Source of the DNA: Paraburkholderia panacisoli | Lineage (GTDB): Bacteria > Pseudomonadota > Gammaproteobacteria > Burkholderiales > Burkholderiaceae | Reading direction: 5' to 3' | DNA length: 64,000 nt | NCBI RefSeq assembly: GCF_008369935.1 | Contig: NZ_VTUZ01000034.1 | Span: 51,387-115,386, forward strand | In this document: in pieces, positions 44,604 through 54,764 of the stretch | Position numbering within the stretch: position 1 is the first letter of the stretch | Layout of the letters: every line of letters starts with the position of its first letter | Translations under genes and position numbers: made by a program | Notes under the pieces: model-generated | Seen by the model: only the letters and a program-made list of their open reading frames with translations | The model's database searches: none | Told to the model about the DNA's origin: nothing

Positions 44604-45521
44604 GTGAATATTGCAATTTCCGCTGCGCCCGCCGAGCGGGCGCGTATGTCGTCGCAGTGGCTGGTGATCACGGTCTTTCTCGCACCCGCCGTGCTGCTGC
44701 TGGCGATCTTTCTGCTGTACCCACTGGTGTCGAGCCTGCGGCTATCGCTCGTCGACTGGACCGGTCTCGGTACGCATTCACGTTTCGTCGGACTCGCCAA
44801 TTGGACGCATCTCGCACAGGACACGGTGTTCTGGCGCTCTCTGTGGAATAACGTGCTTCTCGCGATCACGTCGATCGTGATCGAGCTGCCCATCTCGCTC
44901 GCGCTGGCCGTGCTGCTGGAAAAGGCGGGACGCGGCTCGCGCATTCTCAAGATTCTTTATTTCCTGCCGCTGCTGATGTCGAGCGTCGCGATCGGCGTGC
45001 TGTTCAAGAACGTCTACGACCCGAACTTCGGACCGCTCAACGTCGCGCTGCACGCCATCGGCCTCGATTCGTTCGCGCAGGACTGGCTCGGCGACACGCG
45101 CTTTTCGCTCGCCTCGACGATCGCGGTGATCTGCTGGCAGAACGTGCCGTTCTACATGATCCTGTTTCTCGCAGGACTCTCGTCGATGCCCGCTGAACTG
45201 AACGAAGCGGCGCGCCTCGATGGCGCCTCCGAGTGGACCATCTTCTGGCGCATCAAGCTGCCGCATCTGCAAGGCGCGATCCGCACCGCGGTGCTGCTGT
45301 CGGTGCTGGGTTCGCTGCGCTATTTCGATCTGATCTACGTGATGACGGGCGGTGGCCCGGAAGGCTCGTCGGAGCTGATGGCGACTTATATGTACCGGAC
45401 CGTGTTCAGTTCTTTCCAGCTGGGCTACGGCAGCACGATCGGTTCCGCGATGTTCATCATCGTGTCGCTGGTTGCCGCGATCGCATTGCGCATGACACGT
45501 CGTTACGAAACGGAAGTTTGA
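44604..45521 (+). CDS. Sugar ABC transporter permease (MalF type)
   Basis: Encodes 305 residues with six membrane segments. The EAA loop reads LNEAARLDGASEWTIFWRIK. The start is probably GTG 44604 just after the hairpin; ATG 44646 is possible. The MalG-type partner starts 2 bp after its stop. Confidence 0.92.
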   Translation: MNIAISAAPAERARMSSQWLVITVFLAPAVLLLAIFLLYPLVSSLRLSLVDWTGLGTHSRFVGLANWTHLAQDTVFWRSLWNNVLLAITSIVIELPISLALAVLLEKAGRGSRILKILYFLPLLMSSVAIGVLFKNVYDPNFGPLNVALHAIGLDSFAQDWLGDTRFSLASTIAVICWQNVPFYMILFLAGLSSMPAELNEAARLDGASEWTIFWRIKLPHLQGAIRTAVLLSVLGSLRYFDLIYVMTGGGPEGSSELMATYMYRTVFSSFQLGYGSTIGSAMFIIVSLVAAIALRMTRRYETEV

Positions 45522-45523
45522 GC

Positions 45524-46369
45524 ATGGCCACTGAAACAAATCGCCTCCATTTTCCCAGGATCCGCATCGGCGTGCCGCTGCTGGGTTTGATCTGGCTCGC
45601 CGTCACGACGTTGCCGTTCATCTTCGTCGTGGTGACGAGTCTGAAGACGCAGGAAGAAACTTTCTCCGAACCGGTCTGGGCGCTGCCGACTCATGTTTAT
45701 TTCGGCAACTACTGGGCGGTGCTGAACGGCCCGTACCTGACGTACTTCAGCAATAGCGTCTTTGTCGTCGGAGTGTCGGTTCTGCTGATCGTGTTGCTGA
45801 GTGCAATGGCGGCCTACGTGTTTGCGCGTTTGCGCTTCCGTTTGAACAAGCTGCTGTTCGGCCTGATGATCGCAGGGATGATCGTGCCGCTGCACTCGAC
45901 GCTCGTGCCGATCTATCTGCTGACTCGCAACCTCGGTCTCTACGACACGCAGTTCGCGCTGATCGGGCCGTATGTGGCGCTGAGTCTGCCGATCTCGATC
46001 TTCATCCTGACCGAGTTCATGCGCCAGATTCCGCATGAACTCGAGGAAGCCGCGCAACTCGACGGCTGTGGTCCGTTCAAGATTTTCTGGCGCATCTTCT
46101 TTCCGCTCTCCACGCCGGGGCTGGCGACGGTCGCGATCTATAACGGCATCGCGCTGTGGAACGAGTTCATCTTCGCGTACATGCTGACCTCCACGCCCCC
46201 GCATCGCACGCTGCCGCTGGCCGTATGGGACTTCCAGGGGCATTACTCGTCGAACATTCCGGCGATGCTGGCGGTCGTCACGATGACGTCGCTGCCGCTG
46301 ATCGCGGCCTACGCATTCGGCCAGGAGCGTTTGATCAAGGGCATGATGGCCGGCTCCCTGAAGGGCTGA
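45524..46369 (+). CDS. Sugar ABC transporter permease (MalG type)
   Basis: Encodes 281 residues with six membrane segments and the EAA loop LEEAAQLDGCGPFKIFWRIF. It forms the channel with the MalF-type permease encoded 2 bp upstream and is energised by the ATPase encoded 100 bp downstream. Confidence 0.92.
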   Translation: MATETNRLHFPRIRIGVPLLGLIWLAVTTLPFIFVVVTSLKTQEETFSEPVWALPTHVYFGNYWAVLNGPYLTYFSNSVFVVGVSVLLIVLLSAMAAYVFARLRFRLNKLLFGLMIAGMIVPLHSTLVPIYLLTRNLGLYDTQFALIGPYVALSLPISIFILTEFMRQIPHELEEAAQLDGCGPFKIFWRIFFPLSTPGLATVAIYNGIALWNEFIFAYMLTSTPPHRTLPLAVWDFQGHYSSNIPAMLAVVTMTSLPLIAAYAFGQERLIKGMMAGSLKG

Positions 46370-46468
46370 CGAACTGACGAAGAACCGGGGCCAGCCGGGC
46401 CGCATGGCCGGCTGAACCAGTCGGGCTGAAGCGAGCGCCCGATCATTTAACCGCGAACACAACGAGCT

Positions 46469-47599
<1,131 letters not shown>

Positions 47600-47839
47600 T
47601 CTTGCGCTCCCGCTGACGAGGCCGCCTCGTCACGCGAGCGACGCAACGAATTTGAAGCAACGAATTTCGAGTCCAGCTGGTGTTGAATCAATTTAAAGGA
47701 CTGCGAAATTCTGAAAGAAATATGAAATGCAGGGCGACGATGCGAGCCACGCATCACGAAGCCTTGCGTTCGCGACCAAAAACGGATTTGTCGGCGCGAT
47801 ACGCGCTCAGTAGATCAGGATCATTTAAAGGAGTTCTCG

Positions 47840-50245
47840 ATGTTGCTTCGCCCAAGTGAAGTACCGCTCTACCGCAACCCCGCGGCTGCCGTCGAAGAGC
47901 GCGTTTCCGATTTGCTGGCGCGCATGACTCTGGACGAAAAAATTGCCCAGCTTCACGCCGCGTGGCTGAAGCTGTCGTCCGACGGCAACCACGAAGCGCG
48001 GACGGTGGATTTCGCGCACGGCGACGCGGGCGTGACGGTCGAAACGATCCTTCAACATGGGTTGGGTCAGATCACGCGCCCGCTCGGCACGCACACCGTC
48101 GATCCGCAGGAAGGCGTGCGCGCGCTCAACGCATTGCAGCGGCAAATGGTGGAGGACACGCGCCTCGGCATTCCGGTGATGTCCCACGAAGAGTGTCTGG
48201 TCGGTCTGATGATCAAGGACGCCACGCTGTTCCCGTCGCCGTTGAACTATGCGGCGACGTGGAATCCGCGTCTGATCGGCGAGGTCGGCGAAATCATCGG
48301 CGAGCAGGCGCGCTCGATCGGTTGCCATCAAGGGCTCGCGCCAGTGCTGGACGTATCGCGCGATCCGCGCTGGGGCCGCACCGAGGAAACGCTCGGCGAG
48401 GACCCGTATCTGGTCGGCGTGCTCGCGTGTCATTACGTCAAGGGCCTGCAGGGCGAACGCCGCGATGTGCTCGCGACGCTCAAGCATTTCGTCGGCCATT
48501 CGGCGAGCGAGGGCGCCCGCAATCACGCGCCCGTGCATGTCGGGCCGCGCGAACTGAACGACGTGTTCTTGCTGCCATTTGAAATGGCGGTCAAGCTGGC
48601 GGACGCCGGTTCGATCATGCCCGCGTACCACGACATCGACGGCGTGCCCTGCCATGCGGACCGCACGTTGCTGACGGATACGTTGCGCGACAAGTGGGGC
48701 TTCGATGGCCTGGTCGTGGCGGACTATGCCGCTGTCGATCTGCTCTTCAGCCACCATGCGGTTGCACGCGACAGCGCGGCCGCCGCGGCGCTCGCGTTCA
48801 ATGCCGGACTCGACGTCGAGCTTCCCGGCCACGAGTGCGCGCTGCATCTGAAGGAAGCGCTGGCGCGCGGTGAGATCAGCGAAGAGACGATCGACACCGC
48901 CGTTACCCGAGTGCTGCGCACGAAGTTCCGTCTCGGCCTGTTCGAAAATCCGTATGCGGACCCGGAACGCGTGGACGTGAAGAGCGAATCGGCCGGCGAC
49001 ACCGCCTACCAGGTTGCGCTCGAATCAGCGGTGCTGCTGCGCAACGAAGGCGGCGTGTTGCCGCTCGACGTGAAGGGCGCTGCAAAGATCGCGGTGATCG
49101 GCCCGACCGCCGACGATCCGCTGGCGCTGCTGGCAGGCTACAGTTTCCCGGTGCATCTGATCAACGCCGGCGAGCAGTCGGTCGCATCGATCGGCACGCC
49201 GTTGCAGGCGCTGCGCGCGCTGCTCGGCGACGAGCGCGTGATTCACGCGCGCGGCTGCGACATCATCACGGAGCGCCGTGCGGGCGCACCGGTGTTCCCC
49301 GGCGACGTGTCACTGGACACCATGAGCGACACGAACCGCGACGAGCTGATCAGCCGGGACACCGGGCACATCGCAGCGGCGGTCGACGCAGCGCGGCAGA
49401 CCGGCGTGGCGATCGTGTTCGTCGGCGATCTCGCTGGGCTGTTCCAGTCCGGCACGGTGGGCGAAGGGTCCGACACGGACAGCCTCGATCTGCCCGGCGT
49501 CCAGCAGGCGCTGCTGAGCGCCGTGGTCGACAGCGGCACGCCGACGGTCGTGGTGATGACGGGCGGCCGTCCGTACAACCTCGGCGGTCTCGAGGATCGG
49601 ATCGCGGCGCAGATCATGGCGTTCGCGCCGGGCGAGCGGGGCGGCGAGGCGCTTGCCGATCTGCTGGCGGGCCGTGCGAATTTCAGCGGACGCCTGCCGT
49701 TGTCCGTGCCGAAAAGCGCCGGGGCGGTGCCGTACACCTATAACCACCGGCTCAAGAGCGCCGGTACACCGGTTGCCTATCATTTCGGTTGCCGCTACCC
49801 GTTCGGCTTCGGTCTCAGCTATACGCAGTTCCGTTACGGTAGTCTCGCGGTGGCGCAACGCGAAGTGCCGATCGGCGACGGAACGATCGAACTCAGCTTC
49901 ACGGTCGAGAACCTCGGCCCGCGTGAAGGCACTGAAGTCGTGCAGATCTATGCGCGCGACCGCCTCGCATCGTCGGCGCGGCCGGTGCGCGAATTGAAGG
50001 CGTTCGCACGCGTACCGCTGGCGGCAGGCGACTCGGCGCAGGTCCGTGTGCGCATCCCTGTCGATATGCTCAACTTCACCGATGGGCGCGGAGAGCGTAT
50101 CGTCGAACCAGGCGACTTCGATTTGATGGTGGGAAGCTCGAGCCGCGATATTCATCTGAGCGACACGGTAAGAGTCACCGGTCAAGCGGTGCGAACGCTC
50201 GAACGCGACTGGCGCATGGTGAGCGAAGTCGAGGTCCTGTCGTAA
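47840..50245 (+). CDS. GH3 beta-glycosidase (beta-glucosidase or beta-xylosidase)
   Basis: Encodes 801 residues: GH3 N-terminal barrel (LDVSRDPRWGRTEETLGEDP; nucleophile aspartate near 295 in VVADYAAVD), GH3 C-terminal sandwich, and a fibronectin III-like domain (FTVENLGPREGTEVVQIYARD). There is no signal peptide, so it acts on imported oligosaccharides. AAAGGAG precedes the ATG. Between a sugar importer and xylose-oxidation genes, beta-xylosidase is the likelier activity, but sequence alone does not separate it from beta-glucosidase. Confidence 0.92.
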   Translation: MLLRPSEVPLYRNPAAAVEERVSDLLARMTLDEKIAQLHAAWLKLSSDGNHEARTVDFAHGDAGVTVETILQHGLGQITRPLGTHTVDPQEGVRALNALQRQMVEDTRLGIPVMSHEECLVGLMIKDATLFPSPLNYAATWNPRLIGEVGEIIGEQARSIGCHQGLAPVLDVSRDPRWGRTEETLGEDPYLVGVLACHYVKGLQGERRDVLATLKHFVGHSASEGARNHAPVHVGPRELNDVFLLPFEMAVKLADAGSIMPAYHDIDGVPCHADRTLLTDTLRDKWGFDGLVVADYAAVDLLFSHHAVARDSAAAAALAFNAGLDVELPGHECALHLKEALARGEISEETIDTAVTRVLRTKFRLGLFENPYADPERVDVKSESAGDTAYQVALESAVLLRNEGGVLPLDVKGAAKIAVIGPTADDPLALLAGYSFPVHLINAGEQSVASIGTPLQALRALLGDERVIHARGCDIITERRAGAPVFPGDVSLDTMSDTNRDELISRDTGHIAAAVDAARQTGVAIVFVGDLAGLFQSGTVGEGSDTDSLDLPGVQQALLSAVVDSGTPTVVVMTGGRPYNLGGLEDRIAAQIMAFAPGERGGEALADLLAGRANFSGRLPLSVPKSAGAVPYTYNHRLKSAGTPVAYHFGCRYPFGFGLSYTQFRYGSLAVAQREVPIGDGTIELSFTVENLGPREGTEVVQIYARDRLASSARPVRELKAFARVPLAAGDSAQVRVRIPVDMLNFTDGRGERIVEPGDFDLMVGSSSRDIHLSDTVRVTGQAVRTLERDWRMVSEVEVLS

Positions 50246-50326
50246 CAGGCAGGCCGGGGACGTGTCCAGCCGGGGGCGGCTGGGCACCCTGCATGGGTAG
50301 TCATTCTCGGAACAGTGGAATATCAG

Positions 50327-51094
50327 ATGTCGTACGCAATCTATCCCAGCCTCTCAGGCAAAACGGTAGTCATTACCGGTGGCGGCAGCGGCATCGGCGC
50401 CGCGATGGTCGAAGCATTCGCACGGCAGGGCTCGCGCGTTTTCTTCCTCGACGTGGCGCAAGAAGATTCGCTCGCGCTGCAGGAGTCGCTGCGCGACGCC
50501 CCGCACCCGCCGTTGTTCCGCCGTTGCGATTTGCGCAACGTCGACGCGATTCAAAGCACGTTCGCGGAGATCGCCGATATCGCCGGACCGATCGAGGTGC
50601 TCGTGAACAACGCCGGCAATGACGACCGGCACGAAATCGACGCGGTCACGCCGACCTATTGGGACGAGCGCATGGCCGTGAACCTGCGGCACCAGTTCTT
50701 CTGCGCGCAGGCCGCGGCGGCTGGCATGCGCAAGATCGGGCGCGGTGTGATCCTGAATCTCGGTTCGGTGTCGTGGCACCTCGCCTTGCCGAACCTGGCG
50801 ATCTACATGAGCGCCAAGGCCGCTATCGAAGGGTTGACCCGCGGCCTCGCGCGCGATCTCGGCGACGCTGGCATCCGCGTGAACTGCATCATTCCGGGTG
50901 CGGTGCGAACGCCGCGTCAGATGCAGTTGTGGCAGTCGCCCGAGAGCGAAGCGAAGGTCGTTGCGAGCCAATGTCTGCGCTTGCGCATCGAGCCTGAACA
51001 TGTCGCCCGTATGGCGTTGTTCCTCGCTTCCGATGACGCGTCGCGTTGCTCCGGCCGTGACTATTTCGTCGATGCCGGGTGGTACGGAGAATGA
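50327..51094 (+). CDS. SDR dehydrogenase, probable D-xylose 1-dehydrogenase
   Basis: Encodes 255 residues of the classical SDR family. The cofactor motif TGGGSGIG is at about 17-24, NNAGN near 95, and the catalytic YMSAK (YxxxK) near 160. It would oxidise the sugar to its lactone with NAD(P)+. The adjacent lactonase, sugar-acid dehydratases and semialdehyde dehydrogenase match the Caulobacter-type Weimberg pathway, so D-xylose is the likely substrate; L-arabinose is a less likely alternative. The lactonase start overlaps its stop as ATGA. Confidence 0.88.
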   Translation: MSYAIYPSLSGKTVVITGGGSGIGAAMVEAFARQGSRVFFLDVAQEDSLALQESLRDAPHPPLFRRCDLRNVDAIQSTFAEIADIAGPIEVLVNNAGNDDRHEIDAVTPTYWDERMAVNLRHQFFCAQAAAAGMRKIGRGVILNLGSVSWHLALPNLAIYMSAKAAIEGLTRGLARDLGDAGIRVNCIIPGAVRTPRQMQLWQSPESEAKVVASQCLRLRIEPEHVARMALFLASDDASRCSGRDYFVDAGWYGE

Positions 51095-51975
51095 AAGTCC
51101 GTCTTCCTGTCTGCATCTGGCCGGTCAATGCGGAACTCGGCGAAGGCCCGGTGTGGCAGGCCGCGGAGAACGCGGTCTATTTCGTCGACATCAAGGGCCG
51201 CCATATCCATCGTCTGTCGGTCGCTACGGGACAAACGCAAACGTGGAACGCGCCGGATCAGCCGGGTTTCGTCGCGCCGCTCGCGGAGCACGGCTTCGTC
51301 TGCGGGCTGCCGGGCGGCCTGTATCGCTTCGATACCGGTAGCGGGCAATTCAGCAAGCTCAAGGATATCGAGCCACATCTGCCGGGAAATCGTCTGAACG
51401 ACGGCTTCGTCGATGCGAGCGGGCACCTGTGGTTCGGCTCGATGGACGACGCCGAAGAGCAGCCCACCGGCACGCTGTATCGCGTGAACGATGCGGGCGA
51501 AGTGGTGGCGCAGGACGACGACTACGTGATCACCAACGGACCCGCAATGAGTCCGGATGGACGCACGCTCTATCACAACGACACGATGCGGCGCATCGTG
51601 TACGCGTTCGACGTGAGCGAAGACGGCAGCTTGTCGCGCAAACGCATCTTTGCCGCCATTTCCGGCGACGGCTACCCCGACGGAATGGCCGTCGATGCCG
51701 ACGGATATCTGTGGGTCGCGTTGTTCGGCGGCTGGCGTATCGAGCGGTTCTCGCCCGACGGCAAGGTGGTCGAGCAGGTGCCGTTTCCGTGCGCCAACAT
51801 AACGAAGCTCGCATTCGGCGGCGACGATTTGCAGACGGTGTATGCGTCGACGGCGTGGAAGGGCTTGTCGCCCGTCGAGCGTCAGCAGCAGCCGCAGGCC
51901 GGCGGCCTGTTTTCGTTTCGTTCGCCTGTGCCGGGCCAGCCGCAGGCGGGGTGCCGATGGGGCTTCTCCCAATGA
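51091..51975 (+). CDS. SMP-30/gluconolactonase-family sugar lactonase
   Basis: Encodes 294 residues of the six-bladed SMP-30 propeller. Metal-site regions are visible: LGEGPVWQ with Glu near residue 17, NRLNDGFVDASGHLWFGSM, ITNGPAMSPDG and YPDGMAVDADGYLWVALFGG. It opens the lactone from the preceding dehydrogenase to the aldonic acid, here probably xylonate. It is coupled to that gene by a 4-bp overlap. Confidence 0.9.
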   Translation: MKVRLPVCIWPVNAELGEGPVWQAAENAVYFVDIKGRHIHRLSVATGQTQTWNAPDQPGFVAPLAEHGFVCGLPGGLYRFDTGSGQFSKLKDIEPHLPGNRLNDGFVDASGHLWFGSMDDAEEQPTGTLYRVNDAGEVVAQDDDYVITNGPAMSPDGRTLYHNDTMRRIVYAFDVSEDGSLSRKRIFAAISGDGYPDGMAVDADGYLWVALFGGWRIERFSPDGKVVEQVPFPCANITKLAFGGDDLQTVYASTAWKGLSPVERQQQPQAGGLFSFRSPVPGQPQAGCRWGFSQ

Positions 51976-52086
51976 GCGGGAAAAAAAGCGGAGCAGCGCA
52001 ACGCGCTTGAAACCCGACCCTATACCAGGTGTCGCCAGGTATCATGTGCGTTCCGTGACTTCCACGCATTTGCAGTGACCAAGACC

Positions 52087-53112
52087 ATGACGTCCAGGCC
52101 GCCCGTTCCGCCCCGCATGTCCGACGTCGCCGAACGCGCCGGCGTTTCGAAGATGACCGTATCGCGCGTGCTGGCCGGACGCAGCGTCTCGCAGGCTACC
52201 CGCGAAAAAGTGCAGAAGGTCATCGACGAACTGGGATACGTCGCCGATGCGGCAGCGGGCGCATTGTCATCGGGGCGCTCGGAGTTCGTCGCGGTGCTGG
52301 TGCCGTCGCTGTCCAGCTCCAACTTCTCCGACACGGTGCGCGGCCTGAATGCGGCGTTGAGCCCGCACGGTCTGCAACTCCTGCTTGGCGACACTGACTA
52401 TCGTCTCGAACAGGAAGAGCTGCTGGTGCGCTCGATGCTGCGCCATCAGCCGCGCTGCGTCGCGCTGACCGGCAGCCGGCACACCGAAGCGACTCGCACG
52501 CTGCTGCAGCGCGCCGGTATCCCGGTCGTCGAAATGTGGGACCTGCCGGCTGATCCGATCGAAACGGCGGTGGGCTTCTCGAACGCGACCGCCGCGCGCG
52601 CGATGGTTCGGCACCTGCACGCGAGCGGCTATCGGCGCATCGGTTTTATCGCCGGGGCGAGTGAGCGCGATCGTCGCGGTCTCGACCGGGCGCGCGGCTA
52701 TATCGCGGAAATGAAAGCGCTGGGGCTCGGCGAGCCGCGCGTGATCCGGCTCGGCGAATCGCCTATCACGATGAGTCATGGCGCGCCCGCGATCGGCGCA
52801 TTGCTCGACGCATGGCCCGATACCGAGGCCGTGATGTGCGTGAGCGACATGTCGGCATTCGGCGCGATCATGGAGTGTCACCGGCGCGGACTGTCGGTGC
52901 CGGGCGACATCGCGATTGCCGGCTTCGGCAACTTCGAGGTGTCGTGGTGCTGTCAGCCGACCATCACTACCGTGTCGGTGGACGCGTATGGGATCGGTTT
53001 GCGCGCCGGCGAAACGCTGCTCGCTGCGCTGACGGCGCGCGAGACCGGACAGCCGCAGCGTGCGAAGGCGGTCAAGATCGACTTCACGGTGATTGCGCGG
53101 GAAAGCGCCTGA
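52087..53112 (+). CDS. LacI-family regulator, GntR-like, of the pentose pathway
   Basis: Encodes about 341 residues. The helix-turn-helix MSDVAERAGVSKMTVSRVLAG carries the KMTVSR recognition helix of E. coli GntR, whose operator core is GTTACC-type. A perfect GTTACCGGTAAC lies at 53233-53244 before the MFS gene, and another before the xylanase gene at 29697. The effector domain is complete. GTG 52075 is an alternative start. Its likely effector is a pathway acid such as xylonate, by analogy with gluconate for GntR. Confidence 0.9.
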   Translation: MTSRPPVPPRMSDVAERAGVSKMTVSRVLAGRSVSQATREKVQKVIDELGYVADAAAGALSSGRSEFVAVLVPSLSSSNFSDTVRGLNAALSPHGLQLLLGDTDYRLEQEELLVRSMLRHQPRCVALTGSRHTEATRTLLQRAGIPVVEMWDLPADPIETAVGFSNATAARAMVRHLHASGYRRIGFIAGASERDRRGLDRARGYIAEMKALGLGEPRVIRLGESPITMSHGAPAIGALLDAWPDTEAVMCVSDMSAFGAIMECHRRGLSVPGDIAIAGFGNFEVSWCCQPTITTVSVDAYGIGLRAGETLLAALTARETGQPQRAKAVKIDFTVIARESA

Positions 53113-53232
53113 GCCGGCGGCCTGCCGGTTCAGCACGACATCAGCAGACCGTTTCCCGCGGTCGTCTCCACCTCAGGGATATCCCTTGGTTGTTCGGATG
53201 GTTAGCCAAGCGTAACATCCAGACCCAGAAAT

Positions 53233-53244
53233 GTTACCGGTAAC
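53233..53244. promoter_or_regulatory. GntR-like operator before the MFS-xylD-xylX block
   Basis: GTTACCGGTAAC, perfect 12-bp palindrome in ATGTTACCGGTAACTT, about 90 bp before the MFS start. It closely resembles the E. coli GntR operator and is identical to the site at 29697-29708. Confidence 0.75.
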
Positions 53245-53331
53245 TTTTCCGGGGGCGACGCATCGGTTCGCATGGCACGCGAGCCACGGCGCTCAGGCGT
53301 TTCGTACAAAAATACGCTGATGGAGATTCGA

Positions 53332-54759
53332 ATGACCACTGTGCCGTCCGCTGTCGCCGCGCCTGCCGCGCCGATCAGCGAGTTTGAGGAAAGGACCTAT
53401 CGCAAGGTCGTGCGCCGCCTGTTGCCGGTGCTATTGCTGTGCTACGTCGTGGCTTACCTGGACCGCGTCAACGTCGGCTTCGCGAAGCTGCAAATGCTCG
53501 ACGATCTAGGCCTGTCCGACACCATGTACGCAATCGGCGCCAGCGTCTTCTTCTGGGGCTATTTCATCTTCGAAATCCCGAGCAATGTGTTCCTGCATCG
53601 CTACGGCGCACGCTTCTGGATCGCGCGGATCATGTTCACGTGGGGCCTCGTGTCGATGGCGCTCGCCTTCGTCGAGCCGCTCGCGCGTCTCGCGCACGTC
53701 GAGACCGCGACGATGTTCTACACGCTGCGCTTTTTGCTCGGTATCTGCGAGGCCGGCTTCTTTCCCGGCGTGATTCTTTACCTGAACTACTGGTTTCCGG
53801 CGCAGCGTCAGAGCCGCGTGATGTCGGGCTTTCTGATCGCGATGCCGGTCAGTCTGATGCTCGGCGGCGTCGTGTCGGGCTGGTTGATGGACCACACCGC
53901 GGGTCTGTTCGGCTATCAGGGCTGGCAGTGGATGCTGCTTATCGAAGGCGTGCCGTCGCTGTTGACCGCGTTCGTCGTGTATTTCTCGCTCGACGACGGC
54001 ATCGAGCGCGCTAGCTGGTTGACGCCGCAGGAAAAGAACCTGCTCGCGGCGAATCTGCAGCGCGAGGGCGCGCAGAAGACCGCGCGTTTCGGCTCGGCGG
54101 TGCGCGATCCGCGCGTGTGGCTGCTGGTCGCGATTCTGCTGACCTTCAACACCGGCTTCTACGGACTGGCGTTCTGGCTGCCGTCGATCATCAAGGCGAC
54201 CGGCGTGCAGGACCCGTTGCATATCGGCTTGCTGACGGCGATCCCTTACGGCGTGGCGATCATCGCCACGCTCGCTAACGCGGCCCATTCGAAGAAAACC
54301 GGCGAGCGGCGTCTGCACGCGGCGATCCCGGCGCTGATCGGCGGCCTCGGTCTGATTCTGAGCGCGGCGTTTGCGCATCAAATCGTGCTGGCGATCACGT
54401 TCCTCACGATCGCCACCGCCGGCATTCTCGCGCTGATGCCGATCTACTGGACGTTCCCCGGCCAACTGCTGTCGGGCGCGGCCGCCGCGGCCGGCATCGC
54501 GATGATCAACGCGATCGGCAACCTGTCGGGCTTCACCGGTTCGATGATCACCGCCGTCGCCAAGAACCTGACCGGCGACATCAACAACGGCACGTATGCG
54601 CTCGGCGCGTGTCTGCTGGTTAGTTGTATGCTGATCCTGCTCGTGCCGCGCAGCATGCTGACACGGGCAGCGCCGGCCGAAGCCAGCAAGCCCAGCCGCC
54701 AGACGGCGCACGCGGCGCAGCGCGCCAGCGATTCAACCCTCCCCATGACCGAGAGATAA
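53332..54759 (+). CDS. MFS transporter, anion:cation symporter family
   Basis: Encodes about 475 residues with 12 membrane segments. YLDRVNVGFAKLQM after the first helix and GICEAGFFPGVILYLNYWFP are signatures of the ACS family, whose members carry sugar acids and other organic anions. Xylonate or a related aldonate is the likely cargo. GGAG precedes ATG 53332; the upstream in-frame start lacks conserved sequence. xylD starts 5 bp after the stop. Confidence 0.9.
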   Translation: MTTVPSAVAAPAAPISEFEERTYRKVVRRLLPVLLLCYVVAYLDRVNVGFAKLQMLDDLGLSDTMYAIGASVFFWGYFIFEIPSNVFLHRYGARFWIARIMFTWGLVSMALAFVEPLARLAHVETATMFYTLRFLLGICEAGFFPGVILYLNYWFPAQRQSRVMSGFLIAMPVSLMLGGVVSGWLMDHTAGLFGYQGWQWMLLIEGVPSLLTAFVVYFSLDDGIERASWLTPQEKNLLAANLQREGAQKTARFGSAVRDPRVWLLVAILLTFNTGFYGLAFWLPSIIKATGVQDPLHIGLLTAIPYGVAIIATLANAAHSKKTGERRLHAAIPALIGGLGLILSAAFAHQIVLAITFLTIATAGILALMPIYWTFPGQLLSGAAAAAGIAMINAIGNLSGFTGSMITAVAKNLTGDINNGTYALGACLLVSCMLILLVPRSMLTRAAPAEASKPSRQTAHAAQRASDSTLPMTER

Positions 54760-54764
54760 GCAAC